This document shows, piece by piece, positions 14,993 to 22,531 of a DNA stretch of 31,690 nt (positions are counted from its first letter, which is position 1; each line of letters opens with the position of its first letter). Made by a program: the position numbers and the translations under genes. Under the pieces are notes generated by a model, which worked only from the letters and a program-made list of their open reading frames with translations, made no database searches and had not been told where the DNA came from. Source of the DNA: CAZEVY01 sp964515555 (GTDB lineage: Bacteria; Acidobacteriota; Terriglobia; Bryobacterales; Bryobacteraceae); assembly GCA_964515555.1 (NCBI GenBank), contig CAZEVY010000059.1, positions 1 through 31,690 of the forward strand, read 5' to 3'.

Positions 14993-16930
14993 ATGAAGCT
15001 ACTCATCGCAACCCTCGCCGTCGCGCTTACGTGCGGCGGCGCCGACCTGTTTACCACCGTTCGCGACAACGACCTCGCCTCCCTCAAGAAGCAGATCGAT
15101 TCCAAGGCCGACCTCAACGCCCGCGACCGGCGCGGGGCGACGCCGCTCATGCACGCGGCGGCTTTCGGCTCCCTCGACGCCATGAAGGCGCTGCTCGAGG
15201 CCGGCGCCGATGTCAACGCGGCCAATTCCTTCAACGCCACCGCGCTCATCTGGGCCGCGGGCGATCCCGCCAAAGTCCGGCTGCTCCTCGATCGCGGCGC
15301 CGACGTGAAGGCCGTCACCAAGCAGGGCCGCACGGCGCTGCACGTCGCGGCCGCGACACACGGCGCTTCGGAGAGCCTGAAGCTGCTCCTCGCCAAGGGC
15401 GCCGACCACAAGCAGCGCGACTACCTGCGAGCCACGGCGATCAACGCCGCCGCCGAGGCCGACGACATCGCGTCCCTCCGCATGCTGATCGATCACGGGG
15501 CCGACGCCAACTCAGCCGACCTTCGCGGCTACACCCCGCTGATCGCCGCCGCCTGGAACGGCAACGCCGAGGCCGCGCGTCTGCTGTTCGCCAAGGGCGC
15601 CGACTCGAATGCCTCCACGACCTTCGGCGGAATCGTCAAGAACGGCCCGATCGCGTTGCGGAAGCTGACGCCGCTGCTGTGGGCGGCGCCGTTCGCGTCG
15701 CGCGATCTCACGGCGGCGCTGCTCGACGGAGGCGCGAAGGCCAACGCCGTCGACGAGCGCGGACTGACGGCGCTCATGCTGGCGGTCGCCACCGAGCGGC
15801 CCGACCCGGGCGCGCTGCGACTGTTGATCGCTCGCGGAGTGGATATCAACGCGAAGGACAACAACGGGGAAACGGCGCTCGATTGGGCCAAGAAGCACGG
15901 TTATCCCGAGGTTCTGAAGATGCTCGCGCAGGCCGGCGCGAAGGAGGGCGCGGCATTTACGCCACCGGCGCCGCCGGATAAGGGCTGGACCGGCGATCCG
16001 CGCGCGGCGGCGGAGAAATCGCTCGACCTTCTTCAGAAATCGAGCCGGACCTTTTGGGTCGAGGGCGGATGCGTCGGCTGCCATCATCACGGCTTCACCG
16101 CCGTGGCGACGGCGGCGGCGCGCTCGCACGGATTGCGGGTCGACGGCGCGCTCTCCAAGGAGCTGCTGGCGCAGACGCGCGCGCAGGCCGCCACGTTCCA
16201 GGAGACGACGCTCCAGATGATCGACCTGCCGGGAGGCGTCGACCAGGCCGAGTACACGCTGCTGACGCTGTGCGCGTACGAGTATCCGGCCGATGCCATC
16301 ACCGACGCGCTGGCCGCCTATATCGCCGGGCTTCAGCGCGCCAACGGCGGCTGGAGCGTGGGCGGCGTCTCTCGCCCGCCGATCGAGGAGAGCGACATCC
16401 AGCGCACGGCGCTCGGCATCCTGATGCTGCAACATTACGGCCTGCCGGGGCGGAAGGCCGAGTTCGACCGGCGGATCGCCCGGGCGCGCGACTATCTGTT
16501 GAAGTCGCGTCCGCAGACCACCGACGATTTCGCCATGCGTGCGATGGGACTGCATGCCGCGGGCGCGGCGCGGGCGGATGTCGCCGCGGTGGGGAAAAAG
16601 CTGCTCGCGTTGCAGCGCGCCGACGGCGGTTGGGGCCAGAATCCGCACCTCGCGAGCGACGCCTACGCGACCGGCGAAGCGCTGCACGCGCTGTTCGAGA
16701 CGAAGACGCTGGCGCCGTCCGATGAGGCGTACCGGCGCGGCGTGGCGTTTTTGTTGAAGACGCAGTATCCGGACGGGTCGTGGTACGTGCGCAGCCGCGC
16801 GCCGAAGTTCCAGCCGTACTTCCAGAGCGGCTTCCCGTTCGGGCACGACCAGTGGGTCTCCGCGTCGGCGACGGGCTGGGCGGCGACGGCGCTGGCGCAC
16901 GCGGCGGGTGCGGCGCGGGCCTCGCGTTAG
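14993..16930 (+). CDS. Secreted ankyrin-repeat protein with CxxCH motif and prenyltransferase/squalene-cyclase-like barrel
   Basis: A 645-residue protein. Residues 1-17 are a signal peptide (MKLLIATLAVALTCGGA). Residues 18-320 hold about nine ankyrin repeats (GATPLMHAAAFG, GRTALHVAAATHG, GYTPLIAAAWNG, GLTALMLAVATE, GETALDWAKKHG). After a Pro-rich linker comes C360-V-G-C363-H364 in FWVEGGCVGCHHHGF, a haem-c attachment-type motif. Residues 375-640 show alpha/alpha-barrel repeats of the squalene-cyclase/prenyltransferase superfamily (LQRANGGWSVGG, LQRADGGWGQNPH, LLKTQYPDGSWYVRS, DQWVSASATGWAATAL). The Asp-rich DxDD motif of squalene cyclases is not seen, so this is probably a binding or scaffold protein. 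A GGA preceding the ATG may be a weak Shine-Dalgarno. The stop overlaps the ArsR stop by 4 nt (TTAG). Confidence 0.86.
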   Translation: MKLLIATLAVALTCGGADLFTTVRDNDLASLKKQIDSKADLNARDRRGATPLMHAAAFGSLDAMKALLEAGADVNAANSFNATALIWAAGDPAKVRLLLDRGADVKAVTKQGRTALHVAAATHGASESLKLLLAKGADHKQRDYLRATAINAAAEADDIASLRMLIDHGADANSADLRGYTPLIAAAWNGNAEAARLLFAKGADSNASTTFGGIVKNGPIALRKLTPLLWAAPFASRDLTAALLDGGAKANAVDERGLTALMLAVATERPDPGALRLLIARGVDINAKDNNGETALDWAKKHGYPEVLKMLAQAGAKEGAAFTPPAPPDKGWTGDPRAAAEKSLDLLQKSSRTFWVEGGCVGCHHHGFTAVATAAARSHGLRVDGALSKELLAQTRAQAATFQETTLQMIDLPGGVDQAEYTLLTLCAYEYPADAITDALAAYIAGLQRANGGWSVGGVSRPPIEESDIQRTALGILMLQHYGLPGRKAEFDRRIARARDYLLKSRPQTTDDFAMRAMGLHAAGAARADVAAVGKKLLALQRADGGWGQNPHLASDAYATGEALHALFETKTLAPSDEAYRRGVAFLLKTQYPDGSWYVRSRAPKFQPYFQSGFPFGHDQWVSASATGWAATALAHAAGAARASR

Positions 16931-17271
16931 CGGCGGGAGATTTTCACAATCGTCGCCGGCTGCACAGCGTTGTTGCGCGTGCAGCACTCGGCGTAGAGGA
17001 ACGTGAGCAGCTCGCCCATCGTCTCGGTGTTCGCCGTGTAGCGCAGGAAGGTGCTCTCGCGGCGCATGGCGACCAGGTCCTCGTTGCGCAGCTTTTCGAG
17101 ATGATGCGAGAGTGTCGAAGGGGGGATGCCGAGCTCCGCCTGAATGTCGCCGACCACCAGGCCCTCGGGATGCGCGCTCAGCAGCAGCCGCAGAATGCGC
17201 AGGCGCGGCTCGGCGCCCAGGGCGGCCAACATGTCGGCGAAGCGCGCGGTCTGGTCCTGGACGGCACCCAT
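16927..17271 (-). CDS. ArsR-family winged-helix transcriptional regulator
   Basis: A 114-residue DNA-binding regulator. Residues 10-95 form the ArsR winged helix: MLAALGAEPRLRILRLLLSA, the HTH in VVGDIQAELGIPPSTLSHHL, then EKLRNEDLVAMRRESTFLRY as the wing. The tail has FLYAECCTRNN with adjacent cysteines, which could sense a thiol-reactive ligand; the classic ELCVCDL metal box is missing. The start ATG is preceded by GATAAT with a 6-nt spacer, suggesting a leaderless transcript. The -10 lies inside CGAT-T-ATCG (17276-17284), so autoregulation is plausible. It is divergent from the KDG-kinase-type gene with only 56 bp between start codons, making that gene a likely co-target. Ligand unknown. 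Confidence 0.9.
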   Translation of the reverse strand: MGAVQDQTARFADMLAALGAEPRLRILRLLLSAHPEGLVVGDIQAELGIPPSTLSHHLEKLRNEDLVAMRRESTFLRYTANTETMGELLTFLYAECCTRNNAVQPATIVKISRR

Positions 17272-17277
17272 AATTCG

Positions 17278-17320
17278 ATTATCGCCGAAATGCGTCGCTG
17301 CACGACTCGTTTGCTAGACT
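17278..17320. promoter_or_regulatory. Back-to-back leaderless promoters of arsR-type and kinase genes
   Basis: Minus strand: GATAAT (17283-17278), 6 nt, ATG at 17271. Plus strand: TGCTAGACT (17312-17320), an extended -10, 7 nt, ATG at 17328. The two -10 boxes are 31 bp apart, so their upstream regions overlap and one bound regulator could control both genes. Confidence 0.6.
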
Positions 17321-17327
17321 CCCCCGT

Positions 17328-18356
17328 ATGGCCTGTGTCGTCACCTTCGGAGAGATCATGTTGCGCCTGGCGCCGCCGGGCTTTGAGCGCTTCCTGCAAT
17401 CGCCGCAGTTCGTGGCGACCTGGGGCGGCGGCGAGGCCAACGTCGCGGTGACCGTGGCGGGCTTCGGGATTCCCGCGCGCTACGTGACGGTGCTGCCGTC
17501 GAATCCGATCGCCGACGCCTTCGTCGGCGAGTTGCGCCGGTTCGGCGTCGACCCCTCGCATATGGTGCGGTCCAAGGGCCGCCTGGGGATCTACTTCGTC
17601 GAGCCGGGCGCGAATCAGCGCCCGTCGAAGGTGGTCTACGACCGCGACCACTCGGCGATCGCGCTGGCGAAGCCGGGCGACATCGACTGGTCGAAGGCGC
17701 TCGCCGGCGCCACCTGGTTTCACATCACCGGCATCACGCCGGCGCTGTCGCAGTCGGCCGCGGATCTGGCGATCGAATCGGTGACGCGCGCGCGCGCGGC
17801 GGGGCTGACGGTTTCGTGCGACCTGAACTATCGCAAGAACCTGTGGAAGTACGGCAAGGCGGCCAAGGACGTGATGACGGAGCTGTTCCGGCATGTCGAC
17901 GTCGGGATCGCCAACGAAGAGGACTGCCAGATGTCGCTCGGCATCGCCTCGGCGGCCGATGTGCATTCCGGCAAGCTCGACCGCGAGGCCTATCGCGCGC
18001 TGGCCGAGACGGTGCTGGCGGCGTATCCGAACCTGAAGATGCTGGCGATCACGCTGCGCGAGTCGCACAGCGCGTCGCATAACGGCTGGTCGGCGTGCCT
18101 GCACGATCGCGGCGCGTTTCTGTTGAGCCGGCACTACGAGATCACGCACATCGTGGACCGCGTCGGAGGCGGCGATTCGTTCGCCGGCGGCCTGATCTAC
18201 GGGCTGAACGCCTTCGCGACGCGCGGCGAGGCGCTGGAGTTCGCGGTGGCGGCGTCGTGCCTGAAGCACTCGATTCCCGGGGACTTCAACCGTTTCACGG
18301 TCGACGAGGTATCGGCGTTGTTGAAGGGCGGCGGGTCGGGGCGCGTGCAGCGATAG
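17328..18356 (+). CDS. kdgK: PfkB-family sugar kinase, probably 2-dehydro-3-deoxygluconokinase
   Basis: A 342-residue ribokinase-fold enzyme. It starts VVTFGEIMLRLAPPGFERFLQ, the KDG-kinase signature, followed by the substrate-site WGGGEANVAVTVAGFG. Other motifs are FVEPGANQRPSKVVYDRDHS, FHITGITPALS, DLNYRKNLW, and the anion-hole/catalytic motif DRVGGGDSFAGGLIYG with catalytic Asp283. The enzyme phosphorylates 2-keto-3-deoxygluconate with ATP in sugar-acid catabolism, feeding KDPG aldolase; no aldolase is in the window. The assignment to KDG rather than another ketose acid follows overall pattern and is likely but not certain. The start is set by the TAGACT-N7-ATG promoter. The last 15 coding bases before the terminal codons recur downstream at 18899-18913. 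Confidence 0.87.
   Translation: MACVVTFGEIMLRLAPPGFERFLQSPQFVATWGGGEANVAVTVAGFGIPARYVTVLPSNPIADAFVGELRRFGVDPSHMVRSKGRLGIYFVEPGANQRPSKVVYDRDHSAIALAKPGDIDWSKALAGATWFHITGITPALSQSAADLAIESVTRARAAGLTVSCDLNYRKNLWKYGKAAKDVMTELFRHVDVGIANEEDCQMSLGIASAADVHSGKLDREAYRALAETVLAAYPNLKMLAITLRESHSASHNGWSACLHDRGAFLLSRHYEITHIVDRVGGGDSFAGGLIYGLNAFATRGEALEFAVAASCLKHSIPGDFNRFTVDEVSALLKGGGSGRVQR
18338..18352 (+). repeat. Left copy of a 15-bp direct repeat flanking the toxin-antitoxin remnant
   Basis: GGGGCGCGTGCAGCG forms the end of the kinase coding sequence and is repeated exactly, same orientation, at 18899-18913, 561 bp further on. The interval holds the kinase stop and the degraded DUF433/DUF5615 pair. Confidence 0.6.
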
Positions 18357-18393
18357 AGGCGGCCCGTGGATCGCATCGAGACGACGCTATGCT

Positions 18394-18516
18394 TCACGAT
18401 CGCGGAGCGCCGGCGGGAAATGTTTCGATCCCGTTTGTGGTTACAACGCTGACGTAGCCGACCCAGCGATGTTCACCAAACGGCACCGGAAAGTTCTGGT
18501 CAGCGAGTAACCTCAT
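18394..18516 (-). pseudogene. Remnant of a DUF5615 (PIN-like) toxin
   Basis: Directly after the restored stop of the DUF433 antitoxin (TGA at 18517-18519) an ATG at 18516 begins MRLLADQNFP, the characteristic start of DUF5615 PIN-like toxins (MRxLADENFP). The rest is only VPFGEHRWVGYVSVVTTNG and IETFPAGAPRS before a TGA, 40 residues in all against the usual 110 or so. The second half resembles the C-terminal strand region of such proteins, so a large internal deletion is likely. The catalytic acidic residues of the middle are absent. The gene order antitoxin then toxin is as in intact modules. Confidence 0.65.
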
Positions 18517-18748
18517 TCAGGCGGGAATCGGGTACGCCCTGTACTCATGTGCAAGATAGCTCGCGTACCACAAGACAGGCGAGGATGTCCTCCCTGGATA
18601 AGCCGGGATAGCTTTCGAGAATCTCCTTCTCCGACTGCCCGCCTGCCAGTAATTCCAGAATGAGCTCGACGGCGATTCGCGTGCCCCGGATCACGGGCTT
18701 ACCGGCGAGGATTTCCGGGTCGACGACAATGCGGGAGGGCCAGCCCAT
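18517..18748 (-). pseudogene. DUF433 antitoxin with a one-base frameshift near its 3' end
   Basis: Reads MGWPSRIVVDPEILAGKPVI, RGTRIAVELILELLAGGQSE and KEILESYPGLSREDILACLV, a textbook DUF433 (VapB45-like winged HTH) protein. After ACLV the open frame gives only VRELSCT and a stop at 18545. Removing one G from GTGG (near 18561-18564) instead gives YASYLAHEYRAYPIPA and a TGA at 18517-18519, the usual ending of the family. The TGA then abuts the ATG of the DUF5615 remnant. The start is supported by TATGCT 6 nt upstream. The shift leaves most of the DNA-binding part encoded (67 aa from 18545), so a truncated antitoxin could still be made. Confidence 0.78.
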
Positions 18749-18754
18749 GGGTTC

Positions 18755-18760
18755 AGCATA
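18755..18760 (-). promoter_or_regulatory. -10 box of the DUF433 gene (leaderless)
   Basis: Minus strand GCTATGCT, with TATGCT ending 6 nt before the ATG at 18748. It follows the same layout as the promoters at 11124, 22479 and 25779. Confidence 0.5.
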
Positions 18761-18898
18761 GCGCCGGACGGTAGTCCAATCGGCCTGCGCCCCACGACGC
18801 GGAAGGCCTCACGACGAGTCGCGCCGCCGGCGCCCGTTGGACCGAGCCAGACCTCTATCGCGTCGGTCCGCTAAGGTGAGATCGATTCGGGATTCGAG

Positions 18899-18913
18899 GG
18901 GGCGCGTGCAGCG
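18899..18913 (+). repeat. Right copy of the 15-bp direct repeat
   Basis: Exact second copy of GGGGCGCGTGCAGCG (see 18338-18352), just before the 3' end of the oxidoreductase gene. The rest of 18749-18898 shows no ORF or hairpin that I can support. Confidence 0.6.
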
Positions 18914-18926
18914 GTGACCGGGGAAG

Positions 18927-20069
<1,143 letters not shown>

Positions 20070-20083
20070 GTGTGTCTAGTCCT

Positions 20084-20117
20084 TTCGTACGAACACGTTC
20101 ACAACCTGAACATTGTA
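20084..20117 (-). promoter_or_regulatory. Promoter and palindromic operator candidate of the oxidoreductase gene
   Basis: TACAAT (20117-20112) is a good -10. Just downstream, in the leader, lies the perfect 10-bp palindrome TTCGTACGAA (20084-20093), followed by GAAC-AC-GTTC (20091-20100) and another GAAC at 20108-20111. Repeated GTTC/GAAC half-sites at a promoter suggest binding by a repressor such as a LacI or GntR member, none of which is encoded nearby. Confidence 0.45.
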
Positions 20118-20134
20118 TCCCGCGCACTATCCGC

Positions 20135-20143
20135 TGCTACACT
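20135..20143 (+). promoter_or_regulatory. Extended -10 upstream of the small membrane-protein gene
   Basis: TGCTACACT, identical to the nonamer before the YfhO-like gene at 25801-25809. The predicted start is near 20150, leaving a leader of about 9 nt before the ATG at 20159. Confidence 0.5.
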
Positions 20144-20158
20144 TGAGATGTCGAAGCA

Positions 20159-20533
20159 ATGATCATCCGCCTACGACTGGGCGCCGGCCGCAGATTCCGA
20201 CCAAAACAGGGCGACGGCCGCGGCGTCGCGCTCGTGGCGGCGGCGCTGATGACGCCCGCCTGCGTCATGGCCTCCGCCTTGGCCTTCTGGAGACTGCTCG
20301 CCGACCTGCGGCTCACCTCCGAGTTCGCCATCTCGAGCGGCCTGTTCTCGCACTGGCAGGTGTGGGTGGCGATGGCGGTGCTGCTGCATCTCGCCTCGCG
20401 TCGGCTCGACCGCTATGCGCGTCTACATCCGGTACAGCATCCAGTAAACGACCACGCCGGTCACGCTGACGTACAGCCAGATCGGAAGGGTCCAGCGCGC
20501 GAGGCGCCGGTGCGCGTCGTATCGCGCGCGTAG
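20159..20533 (+). CDS. Small hypothetical membrane protein
   Basis: A 124-residue ORF. After a basic N-terminus there is a first membrane helix (GVALVAAALMTPACVMASAL) leading to AFWRLLADLRLTSEFAI, and a second in SSGLFSHWQVWVAMAVLL. Up to about residue 88 it has the look of a real small two-helix membrane protein with normal codon use. The last 36 residues are polar, and the region is antisense to the end of the DUF420 gene (111-bp convergent overlap). A natural stop in a neighbouring frame (TAA after YIRYSIQ) suggests that a one-base slip may have extended the tail. A promoter is present upstream. I do not recognise a named family. Confidence 0.6.
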   Translation: MIIRLRLGAGRRFRPKQGDGRGVALVAAALMTPACVMASALAFWRLLADLRLTSEFAISSGLFSHWQVWVAMAVLLHLASRRLDRYARLHPVQHPVNDHAGHADVQPDRKGPAREAPVRVVSRA

Positions 20534-20830
20534 TCCTCGCCGCAGGGTAATCACCGCGAGAAACGGCACGGCCGCGGCGAGCGTGGTGTGTGTCGCCAGG
20601 ATCGAGAGGTAGAGGGTGCGAATCGGCCCGGTCTTCTCGAATCGCACAGAGCCCACCTGGTAGTGGTAGATCAGGTACGAGATCAAAAACGCAACCGACG
20701 TCGCGAAGGCGGCGATCATCACCCGGCGGTGCCAGTCGATCTGCCGCCGGCGGATGAGAACGAAGCCGGCCACCAGCAGGACGGCGGCAGTCGCATTGAG
20801 ACAGGCGTTCAGCGTCGGGAGATGGATCAT
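20423..20830 (-). CDS. DUF420-domain membrane protein
   Basis: A 135-residue integral membrane protein with about four helices. It starts MIHLPTLNACLNATAAVLLV, includes IRRRQIDWHRRVMIAAF and ISYLIYHYQVGSVRF, and ends RWTLPIWLYVSVTGVVVYWM, all characteristic of DUF420. Conserved His residues (DWHRRVM, YLIYHY, ATHTTLA) are where the family keeps them. DUF420 proteins are related to the cytochrome oxidase assembly factor CtaM, and in many bacteria lie in oxidase or copper-handling loci. I placed the start at 20830, where the ATG overlaps the permease stop as ATGA; the much longer open frame upstream is the permease read out of frame. Third gene of the ABC operon. Confidence 0.88.
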   Translation of the reverse strand: MIHLPTLNACLNATAAVLLVAGFVLIRRRQIDWHRRVMIAAFATSVAFLISYLIYHYQVGSVRFEKTGPIRTLYLSILATHTTLAAAVPFLAVITLRRGLRARYDAHRRLARWTLPIWLYVSVTGVVVYWMLYRM

Positions 20831-21567
20831 GTGTGCCGGGGGCGTCGCGATGCCGCCATGGTCGACGCGATCCACAGGAACAGGCCGCAGGAGATCGTCA
20901 GACCGAGGCTCGCGCTCAGCGACGGAAGGTCGGCCGACGCCGCCGGGTCGAGCAGCCGCTTCAGGGCGGCGACCGAATAGGTCATCGGGTTCAGCCGCAT
21001 CAGCCAGCGCATCCAGGCGTCGGCGCCGGACATCGAGAACAGCGCGCCGGAGACCAGCCACATCGGCAGCAGCACCAGGTTCATGACGGCGTGGAAGCCC
21101 TGGGTGGAGTCGAATTTCCAGGCGAAAAGGAATCCCAGCGCGGTGAAGGTGAAAGATACCGCAAACAGGGCCCCGGCCAGCGCGGCGATGCGCGCCGCAT
21201 CGAACGGCAGTCCCGTGAGAGGCAGGAAGCACAGCAGCATCAGCCCCTGCACCCAGGCCAGCGTGCAGGCGCCGAGAATCTTGCCCAGCACGAGCGCGCC
21301 GCGCGGCGCCGGCGAGACCAGCACCGCGAGAAGGAACCCTTCCTTGCGGTCCTCAATGAGCGACATCATCGAGAAAATCGCCGAGAACATCACCGTAAGC
21401 GTCAGCGCACCGGGGAAAAAGAACCCGAGATCGCCGAAGCCCGAGCCGATCAGCAGCCAGAATATTAGCGGCGAGCCGACGAATCCCGCCACACGCGACT
21501 TCTGACGCCAGAAGCGCAGCATCTCGCGCTCGATGAGCGCCCAGACGGGAAGCCAGAAGTTGCTCAC
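20827..21567 (-). CDS. ABC-2-type transporter permease
   Basis: A 246-residue permease with six membrane helices: FWLPVWALIEREMLRFWRQ, GFVGSPLIFWLLIGSGFGDL, ALTLTVMFSAIFSMMSLIED, LAWVQGLMLLCFLPLTG, FAVSFTFTALGFLFAWKF and HAVMNLVLLPMWLVSGALF. The last of these and the following RWLMRLNPMTYSVAAL are the ABC-2 signature. The start is GTG at 21567, overlapping the ATPase stop as GTGA; its stop overlaps the DUF420 start as ATGA. It pairs with the upstream ATPase as an exporter. The NatB/DrrB-like type is common next to oxidase assembly genes, but the substrate cannot be inferred. Confidence 0.9.
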   Translation of the reverse strand: MSNFWLPVWALIEREMLRFWRQKSRVAGFVGSPLIFWLLIGSGFGDLGFFFPGALTLTVMFSAIFSMMSLIEDRKEGFLLAVLVSPAPRGALVLGKILGACTLAWVQGLMLLCFLPLTGLPFDAARIAALAGALFAVSFTFTALGFLFAWKFDSTQGFHAVMNLVLLPMWLVSGALFSMSGADAWMRWLMRLNPMTYSVAALKRLLDPAASADLPSLSASLGLTISCGLFLWIASTMAASRRPRHT

Positions 21568-22472
21568 GAAATCCTCGCGCCGGTCTCGTCGAGGAAGACG
21601 TCTTCGAGCGTCGGCTGATGAACCTGGATGGAGCGAATCTCGCCGGGAAACGCCTCGAACAGCTCCGCGACCAGCCGATGGGCGCCGGGCGCTTCGATGC
21701 GCATGCTGCCGTTGCTGACCACCGGCCGCAGCGGGAATCGCCGCGCGATCCTCTCGGCGAGAGCGGCCAGGTCGGCCGCCGTCAGCTCGACAACGTCGCC
21801 CGCCACCTTGGACTTCAGCTCCGAGGGCGTTCCCTCGGCGACGCGGCGGCCCTGGTGCAGCAGCAGCAGGCGGTCGCAACGCTCGGCCTCCTCGAGGATA
21901 TGCGTGGTGAGCAGGACGGTGACGCCGCGCCCGGAGCGCAGGTCGTGGATGTGGTCCATGAGCTCGCGGCGGGCGGCAGGGTCGAGGCCGGTCGACGGCT
22001 CGTCGAGGAGCAGAACGCGGGGGTCGTGCAGGAGCGCGCGGGCGACGTCGGCGCGTCGCGCGAGACCGCCGGAGAGCGTCTCGACGAGATCGCCTCTCCG
22101 GTCGGCGAGGCGCAGGCGATCGAGGACGGCGGCGATGCGTTTCTCGAGATCGGCGCCCGAAAGCCCGTAGAATCGGCCCTGCGCGGCGAGATTCTCGCCG
22201 ACGGTGAGTTTCCTGTCGAGCGTGCAGGATTGAAATACGACGCCCATGCGTCGCCGCACTTCGGCGGATTGCGTGGCGACGTCGAAGCCGGCCACGCGGG
22301 CGCTCCCGGAGGCAGGCGCCAACATGGTCGCCAGAATGCGGAAGAGCGTCGATTTGCCGCCGCCGTTGGGGCCGAGCAGGCCGAAGATCTCGCCTTCGCT
22401 CGCCTGGAAGCTGAGACGGTCGAGGGCAAGGCGGTCGCCGTAGCGATGGGTGAGGTCGGTGGCGGCGATCAC
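21564..22472 (-). CDS. ABC transporter ATP-binding protein
   Basis: A 302-residue ATPase subunit of an ABC-2 exporter. Walker A is GPNGGGKST (residues 34-42), the Q-loop lies in MGVVFQSC, the signature is LSGGLARR, Walker B is VLLLDEPSTGLD and the H-loop is LLTTHILEEAE. The C-terminal extension (residues 225-302, ending HQPTLEDVFLDETG) is that of the DrrA/NatA class. The start is GTG at 22472, immediately downstream of TACCCT with a 6-nt spacer, so the operon mRNA appears leaderless. It is divergent from the cytochrome-monooxygenase gene, and is followed by the permease and DUF420 genes in one coupled unit. Confidence 0.94.
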   Translation of the reverse strand: MIAATDLTHRYGDRLALDRLSFQASEGEIFGLLGPNGGGKSTLFRILATMLAPASGSARVAGFDVATQSAEVRRRMGVVFQSCTLDRKLTVGENLAAQGRFYGLSGADLEKRIAAVLDRLRLADRRGDLVETLSGGLARRADVARALLHDPRVLLLDEPSTGLDPAARRELMDHIHDLRSGRGVTVLLTTHILEEAERCDRLLLLHQGRRVAEGTPSELKSKVAGDVVELTAADLAALAERIARRFPLRPVVSNGSMRIEAPGAHRLVAELFEAFPGEIRSIQVHQPTLEDVFLDETGARIS

Positions 22473-22478
22473 CTATTC

Positions 22479-22524
22479 AGGGTAGTCGATCCGCCGGGGT
22501 GGAATCGGCGGGCTGTGTTATTCT
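22479..22524. promoter_or_regulatory. Divergent leaderless promoters of the ABC operon and the cytochrome-monooxygenase gene
   Basis: Minus strand: TACCCT (22484-22479), 6 nt, GTG at 22472. Plus strand: TGTTATTCT (22516-22524), an extended -10, 7 nt, ATG at 22532. Both start codons coincide with the predicted transcription start within 1 nt. Confidence 0.6.
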
Positions 22525-22531
22525 CGGGGCC

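Noticed and set aside
18197..18397. 66-codon minus-strand ORF at the kinase 3' end
   Set aside because: Antisense to conserved kinase sequence and without motifs; the real minus-strand relic there is the DUF5615 fragment in another frame.
20831..21232. N-terminal extension of the DUF420 frame
   Set aside because: It is the permease gene read out of frame; the DUF420 domain starts at 20830 with an ATGA junction.
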